Positions 32,778 to 41,353 of a stretch of 41,882 nucleotides of DNA are shown here, in pieces. Position 1 is the stretch's first letter, and the number at the start of each line of letters is the position of its first letter. The position numbers and the translations under genes were made by a program. The notes beneath the pieces are model-generated. The model was given only the letters and a program-made list of their open reading frames with translations, made no database searches and was not told where the DNA came from. The DNA is from Nitrososphaerota archaeon. GTDB lineage: Archaea; Thermoproteota; Nitrososphaeria; Nitrososphaerales; Nitrosopumilaceae. The stretch lies in NCBI GenBank assembly GCA_022564515.1, contig JADFLH010000008.1, positions 1 to 41,882 of the forward strand, in the 5' to 3' direction.

Positions 32778-35700
32778 TCATAATTCACACTTGACTACTA
32801 GATCACCATCTAAATTTTCAGCATCTATACATGTATCAATATCATCTCCACCATCAATGATGTCCATTCCAGTTCCAGAGGTAATGATATCAGATCCTGC
32901 CTGACCTTTGATAATATCATTACCCTCACCACCACTCAGATTATCATTTCCTTCATTTCCGAAGATAATGTCATCACCCTCGCCGCCGAAAATGCAATCA
33001 TTTCCTTTTTCTCCTCTAATGATATCATCCCCACCATAAGCAAATATCAAATCAGGAAGATTTGTCCCCACTATAATATCGTCATCAAAACTTCCTTCAA
33101 TCAGGTTATAGTATGAGATGGGTTTGCCGCAGGCCTGCACTTCAATTTTTTGAGTGGCGTTAACAGAGTTTCCAAATGTGTCTATGGCAGTCCAAGTTAC
33201 TATAGTTTCTCCAAGTGAAAACATATCAGGTGCATCATTTGTAATAATTGGAGATGGGTCTGTTAGATCTGTACTATTTGCTTGTCCTATCGAGACTATG
33301 GTATTCATATCAGTAGAATCTACTATTACATGATCTGGCAAAACTAATTCTGGGGGAGTGGTGTCTACAAAAATAATTCTTTGGGCAGCACTAGCTGAGT
33401 TGCCTGATGAATCAGTTGCCATCCATGTAACAATTGTTTCACCAAGAGAGAATGTCGATGGTGCATCATTTGATATTGAAGTAACAGCTACCTCATCAGA
33501 TGCAGTTGCAGATCCATATTCTACAACATTTCCAAATGGACCAGTGGCCTCTGCTGTAATTGTTGGTGGTAGATACAATTTTGGTGCAGTGGTATCAACT
33601 ACTGAAACTGTTTGTGTGGCACTAGCAGAGTTTCCTGCAGAATCAATAGCAGTCCATGTGACTATTGTATCTCCAACTGGGAATAATTCTGGGGCATCAT
33701 TAGTTATTGAGACAATTCCAATATAATCTTCAGCAAGTGGTTCTACTAATTTAATAATATTTTGATTTTCTGAAGTTGCTTCAATGATAATTGTGTCAGG
33801 GGCAATAATTTGTGGAGCTGTAGTATCAACTACTGAAACTGTTTGTGTGGCACTAGCAGAGTTTCCTACAGAATCAATAGCAGTCCATGTGACTATTGTA
33901 TCTCCAACTGGGAATAAATTAGGAGCGTTATTATCAACTGAGGCCAAACCAACTATCTCAGTCACATCGGCCACACCAATTTCAACTGTATTTGCAGAAG
34001 GATCAATAGCTTCCACTAAAACATTAGCTGGTGCAGTTATTGTGGGTGGTGTTGTATCCACAATTGTAATTATTTGAGTAGTTGTAGCAACATTACCATG
34101 TGTGTCTGTTGCAGTCCATGTAACTATCGTTTCTCCTAATGGAAAGACATCTGGGGCATCATTAGTTACAGAAGAGACACCAACAATATCAGAAACCGTT
34201 GCATCGCCGATTGAAACTTGTGTTTCATTTCCTGCTGCCTCCATAGTGATGTTTACAGGGGTAATAATTTCTGGCGGAGTGGTATCAACAACCGTAATGA
34301 CTTGGGTTGCATTTGAGGTGTTTCCAGAAGTATCTGATACAGTCCAAGTAACTGTAGTCATTCCTATTGAGAATGAAGTTGGTGAATCATTTGTGACCGA
34401 TCCAATATCTACTAAGTCATCAACTTTGGGCTGACCCGGATCTACGAAATTCTGGTTTTGGCTAATTGCTTCTATCACTATATCGGTGGGAGGTACAATA
34501 CTTGGAGCAATGGTATCTATGATTGAAATGATTTGTTCTGCAAATCCAACATTTCCATATTTATCAATTACATTCCAAGTTACTGTAGTGTTTCCAAGTG
34601 GGAATGTTTCAGTTGCATTGTTTATAACTGATGCAATTTCAGAAATATCTTCTACTACAATTTCACCCAAATTTATTACGTTTCCAATTAGTCCCGTTGC
34701 TTCGGCTATAATATTTTCAGAGATTGTAAGAGATGGAGGAGTGCTATCAATTACAGTTATTTGTTGTGTTACAGATGCAAAATTCTCGGATGCATCAGTT
34801 GCATTCCAAATTACTATTGTTTCACCAATTGGAAAAACGGCTGGAGCATTGTTTGTTATTGTGACCTGTTGTATATCAATAACTGTTGGCGAGCCAACAT
34901 CAACTAAATTATTAGTTGTTGAAGTTGCTTCAAAAACAATATTATCTGGAGCAGTGATTTCTGGAGGAGTCGTGTCAACAACTGAAACTAATTGTGTTGA
35001 GCTTGCAGTGTTTCCTGAGGAATCAAATGTTACCCATGTAATTGTGGTATTTCCCACACCAAAAAATTCAGGTGCATCATTAATTACTGATATTATTTCG
35101 CCATTATCAATTACAGATGCCTCTCCAAGGTAAATTTCATTTTGATCAAAAGATGTTGCCTCAACAACAATATTTTCTGGAACATAAAGTGTTGGTTTTG
35201 AAGTATCTAAAACTATAATTTTTTGAGTGGTGCTGGCAGTATTTCCCATTATGTCCGAAGCAGTCCATGTAACTAAAGTTTCACCTATTGGGAAGACATC
35301 TGGTGAATCGCTTGTTATTGACATTACCCCTACTGCGTCTATGACAGTTGGCGGTTCTAATTCAACAAGATTTTGAGTGGGATTACTTGCTTCAATAATG
35401 ATGTCTTGAAGTGGTGAGATGACAGGGGGTACTGTATCCGTAACTGTAACTGTCTGGGTAGCAATAGCCATATTCCCAGAGCCATCGATTGCAGTCCATA
35501 TGATTGTGGTTATTCCTAGAGGAAGCACAGAAGGAGCATTGGTAGTTATTGATTGAATGCCACTTAGATCAGTAGCAAATGCCTGACCTACAGAAACTGG
35601 GGTAAGGGGACCAGTGGCCTCAATTATCAAATCGTTAGGTGTGATGATGACGGGTTTTGTAAAATCACCAAGTATTGGGGTTGTTGTTGGTTCTGTGATT

Positions 35701-36644
35701 GTTGTTTGAATATCAATAATAGTTGGAGTGCCAAATTTTTGGATTCTATGTCCGTTTGAATCCACCACAAACAAATTACCATTCTGATCTAGTGCAACAT
35801 CTTTTGGAATTTTAAATTGACCAGCTTGAATCCCCATGCTCCCAAAAGCAGTTAATGTTATGCCATTAGAGTCTAATCTTAAAATTCTGTTATTACCACT
35901 ATCTGCAACATAGATATTTCCTTCGGGATCAATTTGAAGACCTTGTGGCCTTAAAGAAAATCCGGCAATGTTTGGACCAAAACTTGTAATAAAATTTCCC
36001 ATGGAATTAAATTTCTTTATTCTGTTTGAACCTGGATCAGAAACGTAAATGTTGTTATCATCATCAGTTGTAATTCCAATTGGAGAAATGAATTGGTTGT
36101 TACCACTTCCACTTTCTCCAAATTCTCTTAGAAATTCTCCCTCAGAAGAAAATTGTTGAATTCTTTTATTTCCTGTATCTACAACCAATATAGTTCCATT
36201 TTTATTAATAGTGATAGCTGTTGGTAACAAAAATTGTCCTTGCTCATTACCATAGGATCCCCATTGTGTGACAAAGTTTCCATTGGTATCAAATTTTTGA
36301 ATTCTATTTAATTGACTATCAACCACATAAACAAAATTTTCATATGTAGCAATACCGCGGGGTGAATTAAATTCCCCTGCTCCGGTTCCACCACGCCCCC
36401 AAGCATTCAAAAATGTTCCATCATTATCAAATTTTTGGACTCGTTTATTTCCCAAGTCCGTCACGTACACATTTCCATGAGAATCAATTGCCAAATTTTG
36501 TGGATTGTAAAATGAACCACTTGACGGCCCTGTTCCACCCCATTGAGTTAAAAATGGATGGCTTCCACTAAGTCCTATTGAAACATTTACAGTTCCTACC
36601 AATACGAGCCCTACAAGTACCACTAGGGATATTGTGGCCTTCAC
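32778..36644 (-). CDS. Giant secreted repeat protein: NHL propeller, 11 HYR domains, RTX-like calcium repeats
   Basis: The 1288-residue protein begins with a hydrophobic signal segment (about residues 3-25, LVVLVGLVLVGTVNVSIG). Residues about 30-310 hold six NHL repeats of the type NVYVTDLGNKRVQKF, probably one six-bladed propeller. About 330-1185 holds eleven HYR (Ig-like) repeats of about 78-85 residues, recurring as PP-x-I-x-P-x-x-I-x-x-EA and GETIVTWTATD-x-x-GN. About 1190-1270 has glycine/aspartate nonapeptides (GGDDIIRGEKGNDCIFGGEG), the calcium-binding RTX type. There is no C-terminal membrane helix or sorting motif, and the tail is DTCIDAENLDGDLVVKCEL with a pair of Cys. It is probably secreted and Ca2+-stabilised, with an adhesion or surface role; the binding partner is unknown. 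The start is a GTG inside a perfect palindrome. Two of its HYR units are nearly identical in DNA. Confidence 0.9.
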   Translation of the reverse strand: MKATISLVVLVGLVLVGTVNVSIGLSGSHPFLTQWGGTGPSSGSFYNPQNLAIDSHGNVYVTDLGNKRVQKFDNDGTFLNAWGRGGTGAGEFNSPRGIATYENFVYVVDSQLNRIQKFDTNGNFVTQWGSYGNEQGQFLLPTAITINKNGTILVVDTGNKRIQQFSSEGEFLREFGESGSGNNQFISPIGITTDDDNNIYVSDPGSNRIKKFNSMGNFITSFGPNIAGFSLRPQGLQIDPEGNIYVADSGNNRILRLDSNGITLTAFGSMGIQAGQFKIPKDVALDQNGNLFVVDSNGHRIQKFGTPTIIDIQTTITEPTTTPILGDFTKPVIITPNDLIIEATGPLTPVSVGQAFATDLSGIQSITTNAPSVLPLGITTIIWTAIDGSGNMAIATQTVTVTDTVPPVISPLQDIIIEASNPTQNLVELEPPTVIDAVGVMSITSDSPDVFPIGETLVTWTASDIMGNTASTTQKIIVLDTSKPTLYVPENIVVEATSFDQNEIYLGEASVIDNGEIISVINDAPEFFGVGNTTITWVTFDSSGNTASSTQLVSVVDTTPPEITAPDNIVFEATSTTNNLVDVGSPTVIDIQQVTITNNAPAVFPIGETIVIWNATDASENFASVTQQITVIDSTPPSLTISENIIAEATGLIGNVINLGEIVVEDISEIASVINNATETFPLGNTTVTWNVIDKYGNVGFAEQIISIIDTIAPSIVPPTDIVIEAISQNQNFVDPGQPKVDDLVDIGSVTNDSPTSFSIGMTTVTWTVSDTSGNTSNATQVITVVDTTPPEIITPVNITMEAAGNETQVSIGDATVSDIVGVSSVTNDAPDVFPLGETIVTWTATDTHGNVATTTQIITIVDTTPPTITAPANVLVEAIDPSANTVEIGVADVTEIVGLASVDNNAPNLFPVGDTIVTWTAIDSVGNSASATQTVSVVDTTAPQIIAPDTIIIEATSENQNIIKLVEPLAEDYIGIVSITNDAPELFPVGDTIVTWTAIDSAGNSASATQTVSVVDTTAPKLYLPPTITAEATGPFGNVVEYGSATASDEVAVTSISNDAPSTFSLGETIVTWMATDSSGNSASAAQRIIFVDTTPPELVLPDHVIVDSTDMNTIVSIGQANSTDLTDPSPIITNDAPDMFSLGETIVTWTAIDTFGNSVNATQKIEVQACGKPISYYNLIEGSFDDDIIVGTNLPDLIFAYGGDDIIRGEKGNDCIFGGEGDDIIFGNEGNDNLSGGEGNDIIKGQAGSDIITSGTGMDIIDGGDDIDTCIDAENLDGDLVVKCEL
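33592..33917 (-). repeat. Near-identical 95-bp tandem-unit pair inside the HYR region
   Basis: Bases 33592-33686 and 33823-33917 are both 95 bp long, lie 231 bp (77 codons) apart, and appear to differ at only one position (ctgcag versus ctacag). They encode the LFPVGDTIVTWTAIDS-x-GNSASATQTVSVV stretch of two adjacent HYR domains. The other nine units differ widely in sequence, so these two reflect recent duplication or gene conversion. Confidence 0.8.
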
Positions 36645-36651
36645 AAGGCCA
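36635..36651. promoter_or_regulatory. 17-bp perfect palindrome with the start codon of the giant protein at its centre
   Basis: tggccttcacaaggcca consists of 7-bp inverted arms around a 3-base centre, and that centre is the start codon (GTG on the minus strand). A TATA-like ttgatatag lies about 12-20 nt further upstream. In DNA this could be an operator across the initiation point; in the mRNA it would be a hairpin that holds the start codon in a tight loop. Neither has been tested. Confidence 0.45.
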
Positions 36652-36718
36652 AGTCTCTATATCAAAAAAAGATCTCAAGAGTTAGGAATTATTGCAGTTT
36701 TAGTCAAATTTGGGTGAA

Positions 36719-37495
36719 TTAGAAAGGTTTGTTCACTTCACGAGTAAAGACATAGCTGGCTAAACCTACCATTACCATAACGAAAGCTAAGATTATTACG
36801 ATACTTAGCATAGGAGAAATATCCTCTGTAATGCCAGTCATCAGACCCCTGATGAGGAGAACGGCATAAGTTACCGGATTTAACTTAGCAGCCGAAGCTA
36901 GCCAATCAGGCATAAGTTCCAATGGAAATAATGCAGGACTTAGCATGAATAATGGCATTCCAAGGAAATTAATTATTCCCCAAAATGTTTCTTGAGATTT
37001 TGCAGTCGCAGCTACCATTACAGAAATCCCGGAAAAACCTAGTGAAAACAAAATTACAATTGCCATGATTGGCACAATCAATATGGGATTTGGAAAACTT
37101 ACGCCAATTGCAAATGCAATTCCCAAAATCAAACTAGCTTGAAGAGCAGCTATCAAAGAAATTGCAAATATTTTTCCAAGTGCTATTGATGATCTAGAAA
37201 TGGGTGAAGTGAGTGCTTGGTTCATAAAACCATATCTTCTATCCCACAGAGTATTTACACCACCAAATATACTTGTAAAAATTACAGTGAGAATCACAAC
37301 ACCAGGTGCCATAAATTCAATGTATTCTCCATCAAATCCAACTGATTGAATTAAAGGTTGAGTGCCTGCAAAGGTATTTCCAATGACAATAATCCATATT
37401 GCCGGTTGAATCAATCTAATAATCACTCCACTTCTGGATTTTCTATAACGTTTCATTTCCCTCCAGAATATCGTATAAGTGTCAGAAATAATCAT
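36719..37495 (-). CDS. ABC-2 type transporter permease
   Basis: The 258-residue integral membrane protein has about six helices, at roughly residues 28-45, 62-82, 108-130, 138-160, 172-192 and 230-250. YTIFWREMKRYRKSRSGVIIR is the usual cytoplasmic start of ABC-2 permeases of the DrrB/NodJ type, and FLGMPLFMLSPALFPLELMPDWL with NPVTYAVLLIRGLM is the recognisable C-terminal ABC-2 signature. It pairs with the ATPase gene directly upstream (11 bp gap) as an exporter of two halves. The substrate (drug, lipid or glycan) is not deducible. The ATG at 37495 gives MIISDTYTIFW. Confidence 0.92.
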   Translation of the reverse strand: MIISDTYTIFWREMKRYRKSRSGVIIRLIQPAIWIIVIGNTFAGTQPLIQSVGFDGEYIEFMAPGVVILTVIFTSIFGGVNTLWDRRYGFMNQALTSPISRSSIALGKIFAISLIAALQASLILGIAFAIGVSFPNPILIVPIMAIVILFSLGFSGISVMVAATAKSQETFWGIINFLGMPLFMLSPALFPLELMPDWLASAAKLNPVTYAVLLIRGLMTGITEDISPMLSIVIILAFVMVMVGLASYVFTREVNKPF

Positions 37496-37506
37496 GAGTT
37501 TATCCT

Positions 37507-38490
37507 CTACCTTTTTCTATGCAATTTCCTACTACTGAAATTTTCTGACTCATCTCTAAGATCATGACCAGTGTAAGAAACAAAGACATCATCGAGTGAT
37601 GGTTGGGTTAATGAGATTGAATTTATTTTAACTTGAAGTCTAGCCGATATTTGAAAAATTTCGGGAATTAGTTCTGTTGCTTTAGATGTATAAACAATAA
37701 TCTTATCATCATTTGTTGTAACATCTGTTACAAAATGGATTGCGTTTAATTGTGACAAAAACTCGATTTTATGTATACTATCTAGAATTTTAAAGGTGAT
37801 AGCCTCATTGCCTAACTTATCTTTCATTATTTTAGGTGAATCAATGACCTGAATCTTTCCATAATCAATAATTCCTACTCTATCACAAAGTTTGTCTGCT
37901 TCTTCCATGTAATGAGTTGAAAGAAAAATCGTCATATTGAATTCTTTGTTAATTTTTATAATATAATCCCAAATCTTTCGTCTTGTCTGAATGTCAAGCC
38001 CAACAGTTGGCTCATCAAGAAACAGAACTTTAGGCCTATGAAGCAATCCGCCAGCAATGTAAAGCCGTTTTTTCATTCCACTAGAATATGTCATGACATC
38101 CTCATTTTGTCTTTCACTAAGTTCAATTAGTTCTAAAACATAGTCAATTCTATCATCAATCAGATTTTTTGGAATATGATTTAATCTTGCATTAAGTAAC
38201 AGATTTTCCCTGCCTGTTAAATATTCATCAACGGCAATCTCTTGTTGAACATAGCCAATATTTTGTCTCACTTTCTTGGCTTGAGTTACCACATCAAAAC
38301 CTGCTACCAAGGCATGCCCGGATGATGGTTTAAGAAGAGTTGTCAGAATCATCATTGTTGTACTTTTCCCTGCGCCGTTAGGACCTAGAAAACCGAAAAT
38401 CTCTCCAGCCTCTACATTAAATGAGATATTGTCAACTGCTTTTACTTCACCAAATTCTTTCGTTAGGGATTGAATTTCAACAGCATCCAT
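37507..38490 (-). CDS. ABC transporter ATPase (DrrA type)
   Basis: The protein has 327 residues. FLGPNGAGKSTTMMIL (Walker A, about residues 34-49), the Q-loop in IGYVQQEIAVDE (about 78-89), the ABC signature YSSGMKKRLYIAGG (about 135-148) and Walker B VLFLDEPTVGLD (about 155-166) are all intact, as is the H-loop in FLSTHYMEEAD. The C-terminal 100 residues are the extra domain of DrrA-like ATPases and end with SLTQPSLDDVFVSYTGHDLRDE, a characteristic sequence. It energises the permease encoded next. Upstream is a 255-bp spacer (38491-38745) with no convincing gene; a 30-codon minus-strand frame (38623-38715, TTG start) is very weak. Confidence 0.95.
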   Translation of the reverse strand: MDAVEIQSLTKEFGEVKAVDNISFNVEAGEIFGFLGPNGAGKSTTMMILTTLLKPSSGHALVAGFDVVTQAKKVRQNIGYVQQEIAVDEYLTGRENLLLNARLNHIPKNLIDDRIDYVLELIELSERQNEDVMTYSSGMKKRLYIAGGLLHRPKVLFLDEPTVGLDIQTRRKIWDYIIKINKEFNMTIFLSTHYMEEADKLCDRVGIIDYGKIQVIDSPKIMKDKLGNEAITFKILDSIHKIEFLSQLNAIHFVTDVTTNDDKIIVYTSKATELIPEIFQISARLQVKINSISLTQPSLDDVFVSYTGHDLRDESENFSSRKLHRKR

Positions 38491-38745
38491 ATTGAATGGC
38501 CGTTTTGCAATTATAAATTACTAACAGTTTCAGCATCATGTGGTAATGAGGTTTCCGTAAAATGAAAAAGCGATTTTATAATCCAAAGTCTTAATCAGAA
38601 ATGTCTTGAGCTTTTTTTCTCATCACTTTTCCCCTAAAACCTTGATGATTTCTTTAGTGCTCTTTAACTCCTCCTTCGGATGGACTTGAATCAAATGAGG
38701 TAAATAATTATTCAAAATAATTTAAATAAAGATTATAGAGGTGAT

Positions 38746-39249
38746 TTATTCTAGTTTTTTGTATTCTTTTTTTGTAACTTTGAGTTTCACTTTTTCGCCG
38801 ACTCCCCAAATTTCTGACTTTGAGATAATCTTAGAATGCATTAAACCATTTGAAACCTCAATAGACTCTAGCTCATTTGTGTCTGGATGTTTGTGAAGCC
38901 GTTTTACCTTTCCGATTTTATGACCATCAATATCGATAACCTCAACACCAATTCTCACAGGAGACCTACTGAGTAAAAGAGTCTCGGTTGTAAATCTGTC
39001 AATATACGTTTCTGGTAAAAAATAGTCTTTATGAAATCCTTGATGTATTGTAACGCCAGATACTGCCAAAGTTTCTTGATTAATGTGAATGTGTTTTACT
39101 TTGCCAAAATGAATTCCTTCTCGATCTACAACATTTTTTCCTGTAAAATCATCTGCAGTTGCCAAGTTAGCTGGCAATTCATCAAGCTTAGGCATGTCAA
39201 GAAATTGAAAGATTTGCTTATCATAATCGATATCAGAAATTTCTATCAA
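38746..39249 (-). CDS. Tandem PRC-barrel protein
   Basis: The 167-residue soluble protein appears to hold two PRC-barrel-like beta domains. The first is about residues 30-85 (GKNVVDREGIHFGKVKHIHIN, with HKDYFLPETYI), the second about 97-160 (GVEVIDIDGHKIGKVKRLHKH, with SKSEIWGVGEKVKL). Both show the G-x-x-V-x-D-x-x-G-x-x-x-G-K-V-K pattern. PRC barrels bind RNA or protein partners in RNA processing (RimM) and in photosynthetic reaction centres; here the partner is unknown. It is 54 bp downstream of the SLC13 transporter gene on the same strand, so co-transcription is plausible. Start ATG 39249. Confidence 0.75.
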   Translation of the reverse strand: MIEISDIDYDKQIFQFLDMPKLDELPANLATADDFTGKNVVDREGIHFGKVKHIHINQETLAVSGVTIHQGFHKDYFLPETYIDRFTTETLLLSRSPVRIGVEVIDIDGHKIGKVKRLHKHPDTNELESIEVSNGLMHSKIISKSEIWGVGEKVKLKVTKKEYKKLE

Positions 39250-39303
39250 TGAGGTTAAATTACTTGTACGGAAATGTCATACTTGGTTCTCATCAATTTG
39301 AGA

Positions 39304-41064
39304 CTAAAATGGCCACAGTATTGGAACTAGGAAAATCACAATTACCATAGTTGCCAATGTTAATGGAATCCCAAACCTCAGATAGTCTGTAAACTTGTAT
39401 CCTCCAGCTTCCATGACAAGTAGGTTAGAATGATGACTTATTGGGGTAAGGTACGGTACAGCAGCCCCAAAGACTACTGCCATCAACATTGGAAATCCAG
39501 AGATGTCAAGTATCTGGCTGAGCCGTAAGGCAACAGGTGCCATAAATACTGATGCTGCCACATTATTCATCACATTGGAAAGCAGAGTAGTTGCAGCAAA
39601 GATTATGATCAATGCCATAATTGGCTCGCTTATGCCAGTCTGCATAATGGTCTCGGCAATGAACTTGTCTGCTCCAGTATTTACCATAGCGATTCCAAAT
39701 GGAATTATGGAACCAATTAAGATCAGAATGGGCCAGTGAATTGCACTGTACGCCTCTTTAAGAGAAAGAGATCCGGACAGCAACATAGCAAGTGCTCCCA
39801 ACGCCAGAGATATCTCAATTGGCAGAATGGAAAAAGCACTAAGGGCTATACTTACACCTGCAATAACAAGCGTCAGTATAGATGGGGCTCGTTCGTGTAA
39901 AGATATTCCTCGTTTTTTAAGTGGAGCACATTGCAATTCCCGTAATACGTTTTGTAGATCTGATTGAGCAACTTCAAGTAACAATACGTCTCCTGTCTTT
40001 ATTCTCACATCATCGACTCGTTTTATCAGGGTAGACCCATGTCTTGCCACGCCCAAAAGGGTTACGGTATACCTGTCTCTAAGATGGGTTTGTCTTGCAG
40101 TCCTGTCAGCTAAAATAGAGTTGGGCATAACGATAGCTTCAACAACATCTAGATCTTTTAGTTTGTCTTCCGAGTCTCTTAAAAAGTCTAGGCCACTTTC
40201 TTTTAGTTTGCGTAGCCCTTCTACGTCAGACCTAATGACAAGCACATCACCTAATCCAATTTTGGTATTAGAGTGGGGCATGTCTCTTTCATGACGTTCT
40301 CTGACAATTCTAACTACATCTAAATAATCAAACTCTTTTTCAAACTCTCCTATTGTTTTACCTATAAAATCTGATTTATCGTTTACTTGAACTTCTGAAA
40401 TATATTTTGGCAACTCAAATTTTTCTGTAGCGTATGGACTTGGCCGGTTTGGAAGTATTCTTCTACCTATAATCAAAAACAGTATGACAAATACAATAAT
40501 TAGTACTATTCCTACTGGAAAGAACTCGAATATTTCTAGGGGCCTACCAAGTTCTCGCTTGGCAACAGAGCCCATCACTATGTTTGAAGCAGTACCTATC
40601 AGAGTCAGCGAACCTCCAATTATTGATGCATAAGCTAACGGAATCAAAATTTTTGAAGGTGTCAATTTAAGACTACGTGAAAGTGATATAGCTATTGGCA
40701 GTGAAATGGCAAGTGCAGCAATGTCGTTAATGAATCCAGAAACAAGACAAACCATAACTAAAAGAAGAATAAAAGGAACGATTGGTCTCTTTTCAAACTT
40801 TAAGAGAAATTCTTCTGCCTTGTCTAAAATACCAGAGTTTTCCAAACCTTTTGCTACCACCAAGGCAGATGCCACTGTAATCACAGCACTGCTTGCAAAA
40901 CCTGAAAACAGTTCTTCAGTTGATACTATTCCGGTTAATCCTATTGCTAATAACATTAGAGCAGCTACAATATCATATCTGATTTTTTGCCAAACAAAAA
41001 GTGCTAAACCAGCAAGAAGAATTGCAAAAACTATCCAGATCTGTTCTTCTGCCATAAGATTCAT
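39304..41064 (-). CDS. SLC13/DASS-family transporter with two RCK_C (TrkA-C) domains
   Basis: The 586-residue protein has about 5 helices in its N-terminal half (residues 5-205), a cytoplasmic insertion of about 180 residues, then about 6 more helices (390-586). The insertion has two TrkA-C-type domains (about 213-297 and 300-388), with VLVIRSDVEGLRKLKE and VLLLEVAQSDLQNVLRE at their ends. The C-terminal half has the DASS-like SNVMNNVAASVFMAPVAL and FGAAVPYLTPISHHSNLLVM. In related anion symporters the substrate is sulfate, phosphate or dicarboxylate; which applies here cannot be told. RCK_C domains suggest ligand gating, perhaps by a nucleotide. The second Met at 41055 (MAEEQIW) could also start the protein. 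Confidence 0.88.
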   Translation of the reverse strand: MNLMAEEQIWIVFAILLAGLALFVWQKIRYDIVAALMLLAIGLTGIVSTEELFSGFASSAVITVASALVVAKGLENSGILDKAEEFLLKFEKRPIVPFILLLVMVCLVSGFINDIAALAISLPIAISLSRSLKLTPSKILIPLAYASIIGGSLTLIGTASNIVMGSVAKRELGRPLEIFEFFPVGIVLIIVFVILFLIIGRRILPNRPSPYATEKFELPKYISEVQVNDKSDFIGKTIGEFEKEFDYLDVVRIVRERHERDMPHSNTKIGLGDVLVIRSDVEGLRKLKESGLDFLRDSEDKLKDLDVVEAIVMPNSILADRTARQTHLRDRYTVTLLGVARHGSTLIKRVDDVRIKTGDVLLLEVAQSDLQNVLRELQCAPLKKRGISLHERAPSILTLVIAGVSIALSAFSILPIEISLALGALAMLLSGSLSLKEAYSAIHWPILILIGSIIPFGIAMVNTGADKFIAETIMQTGISEPIMALIIIFAATTLLSNVMNNVAASVFMAPVALRLSQILDISGFPMLMAVVFGAAVPYLTPISHHSNLLVMEAGGYKFTDYLRFGIPLTLATMVIVIFLVPILWPF

Positions 41065-41070
41065 AATATT

Positions 41071-41226
41071 TTATAGATTTGAATAAAGCTTTTGTCGATC
41101 CAAAATTTTTGGTTTTCTAATAAACTGAGGACTAATTATTCTCATAAATCCTGCTAAACAGACAAATCCATTGGTTGGCGTAACTCCATATCGTTTAAGA
41201 ACTGTGATTATTTTTTTGTCATAATC
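41071..41226 (-). pseudogene. Frame-broken small ORF upstream of the SLC13 transporter
   Basis: A 51-codon minus-strand frame ends with TAA at 41071-41073, 6 bp before the transporter start. It encodes a protein-like sequence (ITVLKRYGVTPTNGFVCLAG, then FMRIISPQFIRKPKIL). It has no usable start codon; the first in-frame Met is at codon 28. An ATG at 41220-41222 lies in another frame and meets a stop after four codons, because a run of seven A follows; one extra A would join it to this frame. Either this is a decayed gene with a homopolymer frameshift, a sequencing error, or a chance ORF. Confidence 0.3.
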
Positions 41227-41254
41227 TCATCTATTACTTTTGAATCCTTTGCTT

Positions 41255-41353
41255 ATGACGATCTCCGTTTTCACACCTAGTTTTTATGACAATCTAAGAA
41301 TTAAGAATTTTCAGATTAAACATGCTTCATTTGATACGAACTGCCGACTATAG
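41255..41353 (+). CDS. Possible 32-residue ORF ending inside repeat copy 4
   Basis: An ATG at 41255 opens a 32-codon frame ending in TAG at 41351-41353. The peptide MTISVFTPSFYDNLRIKN continues to a final SFDTNCRL. Its last codons are the core of repeat copy 4, read in the coding direction. In copies 1-3 the same frame gives TFDTNC, SFDMNC and TFETNC followed by a stop, with some changes that are synonymous. That hints at coding, but the similarity continues past the stops, so I rate this low. Confidence 0.2.
   Translation: MTISVFTPSFYDNLRIKNFQIKHASFDTNCRL

Noticed and set aside
33358-35133. Long plus-strand open frames opposite the giant secreted protein (up to 215 codons)
   Set aside because: They mirror the Thr/Val/Ile-rich repeats of the minus-strand gene, have no recognisable domains, and arise from its repetitive codon pattern.
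38623-38715. 30-codon minus-strand frame upstream of the ABC ATPase, and a weak match to the repeat core (38683-38699, gacttgaatcaaatgagg)
   Set aside because: The frame has only a TTG start and no known domain. The core match lacks TTAACAG and the second block, so it was not counted as a fifth copy.
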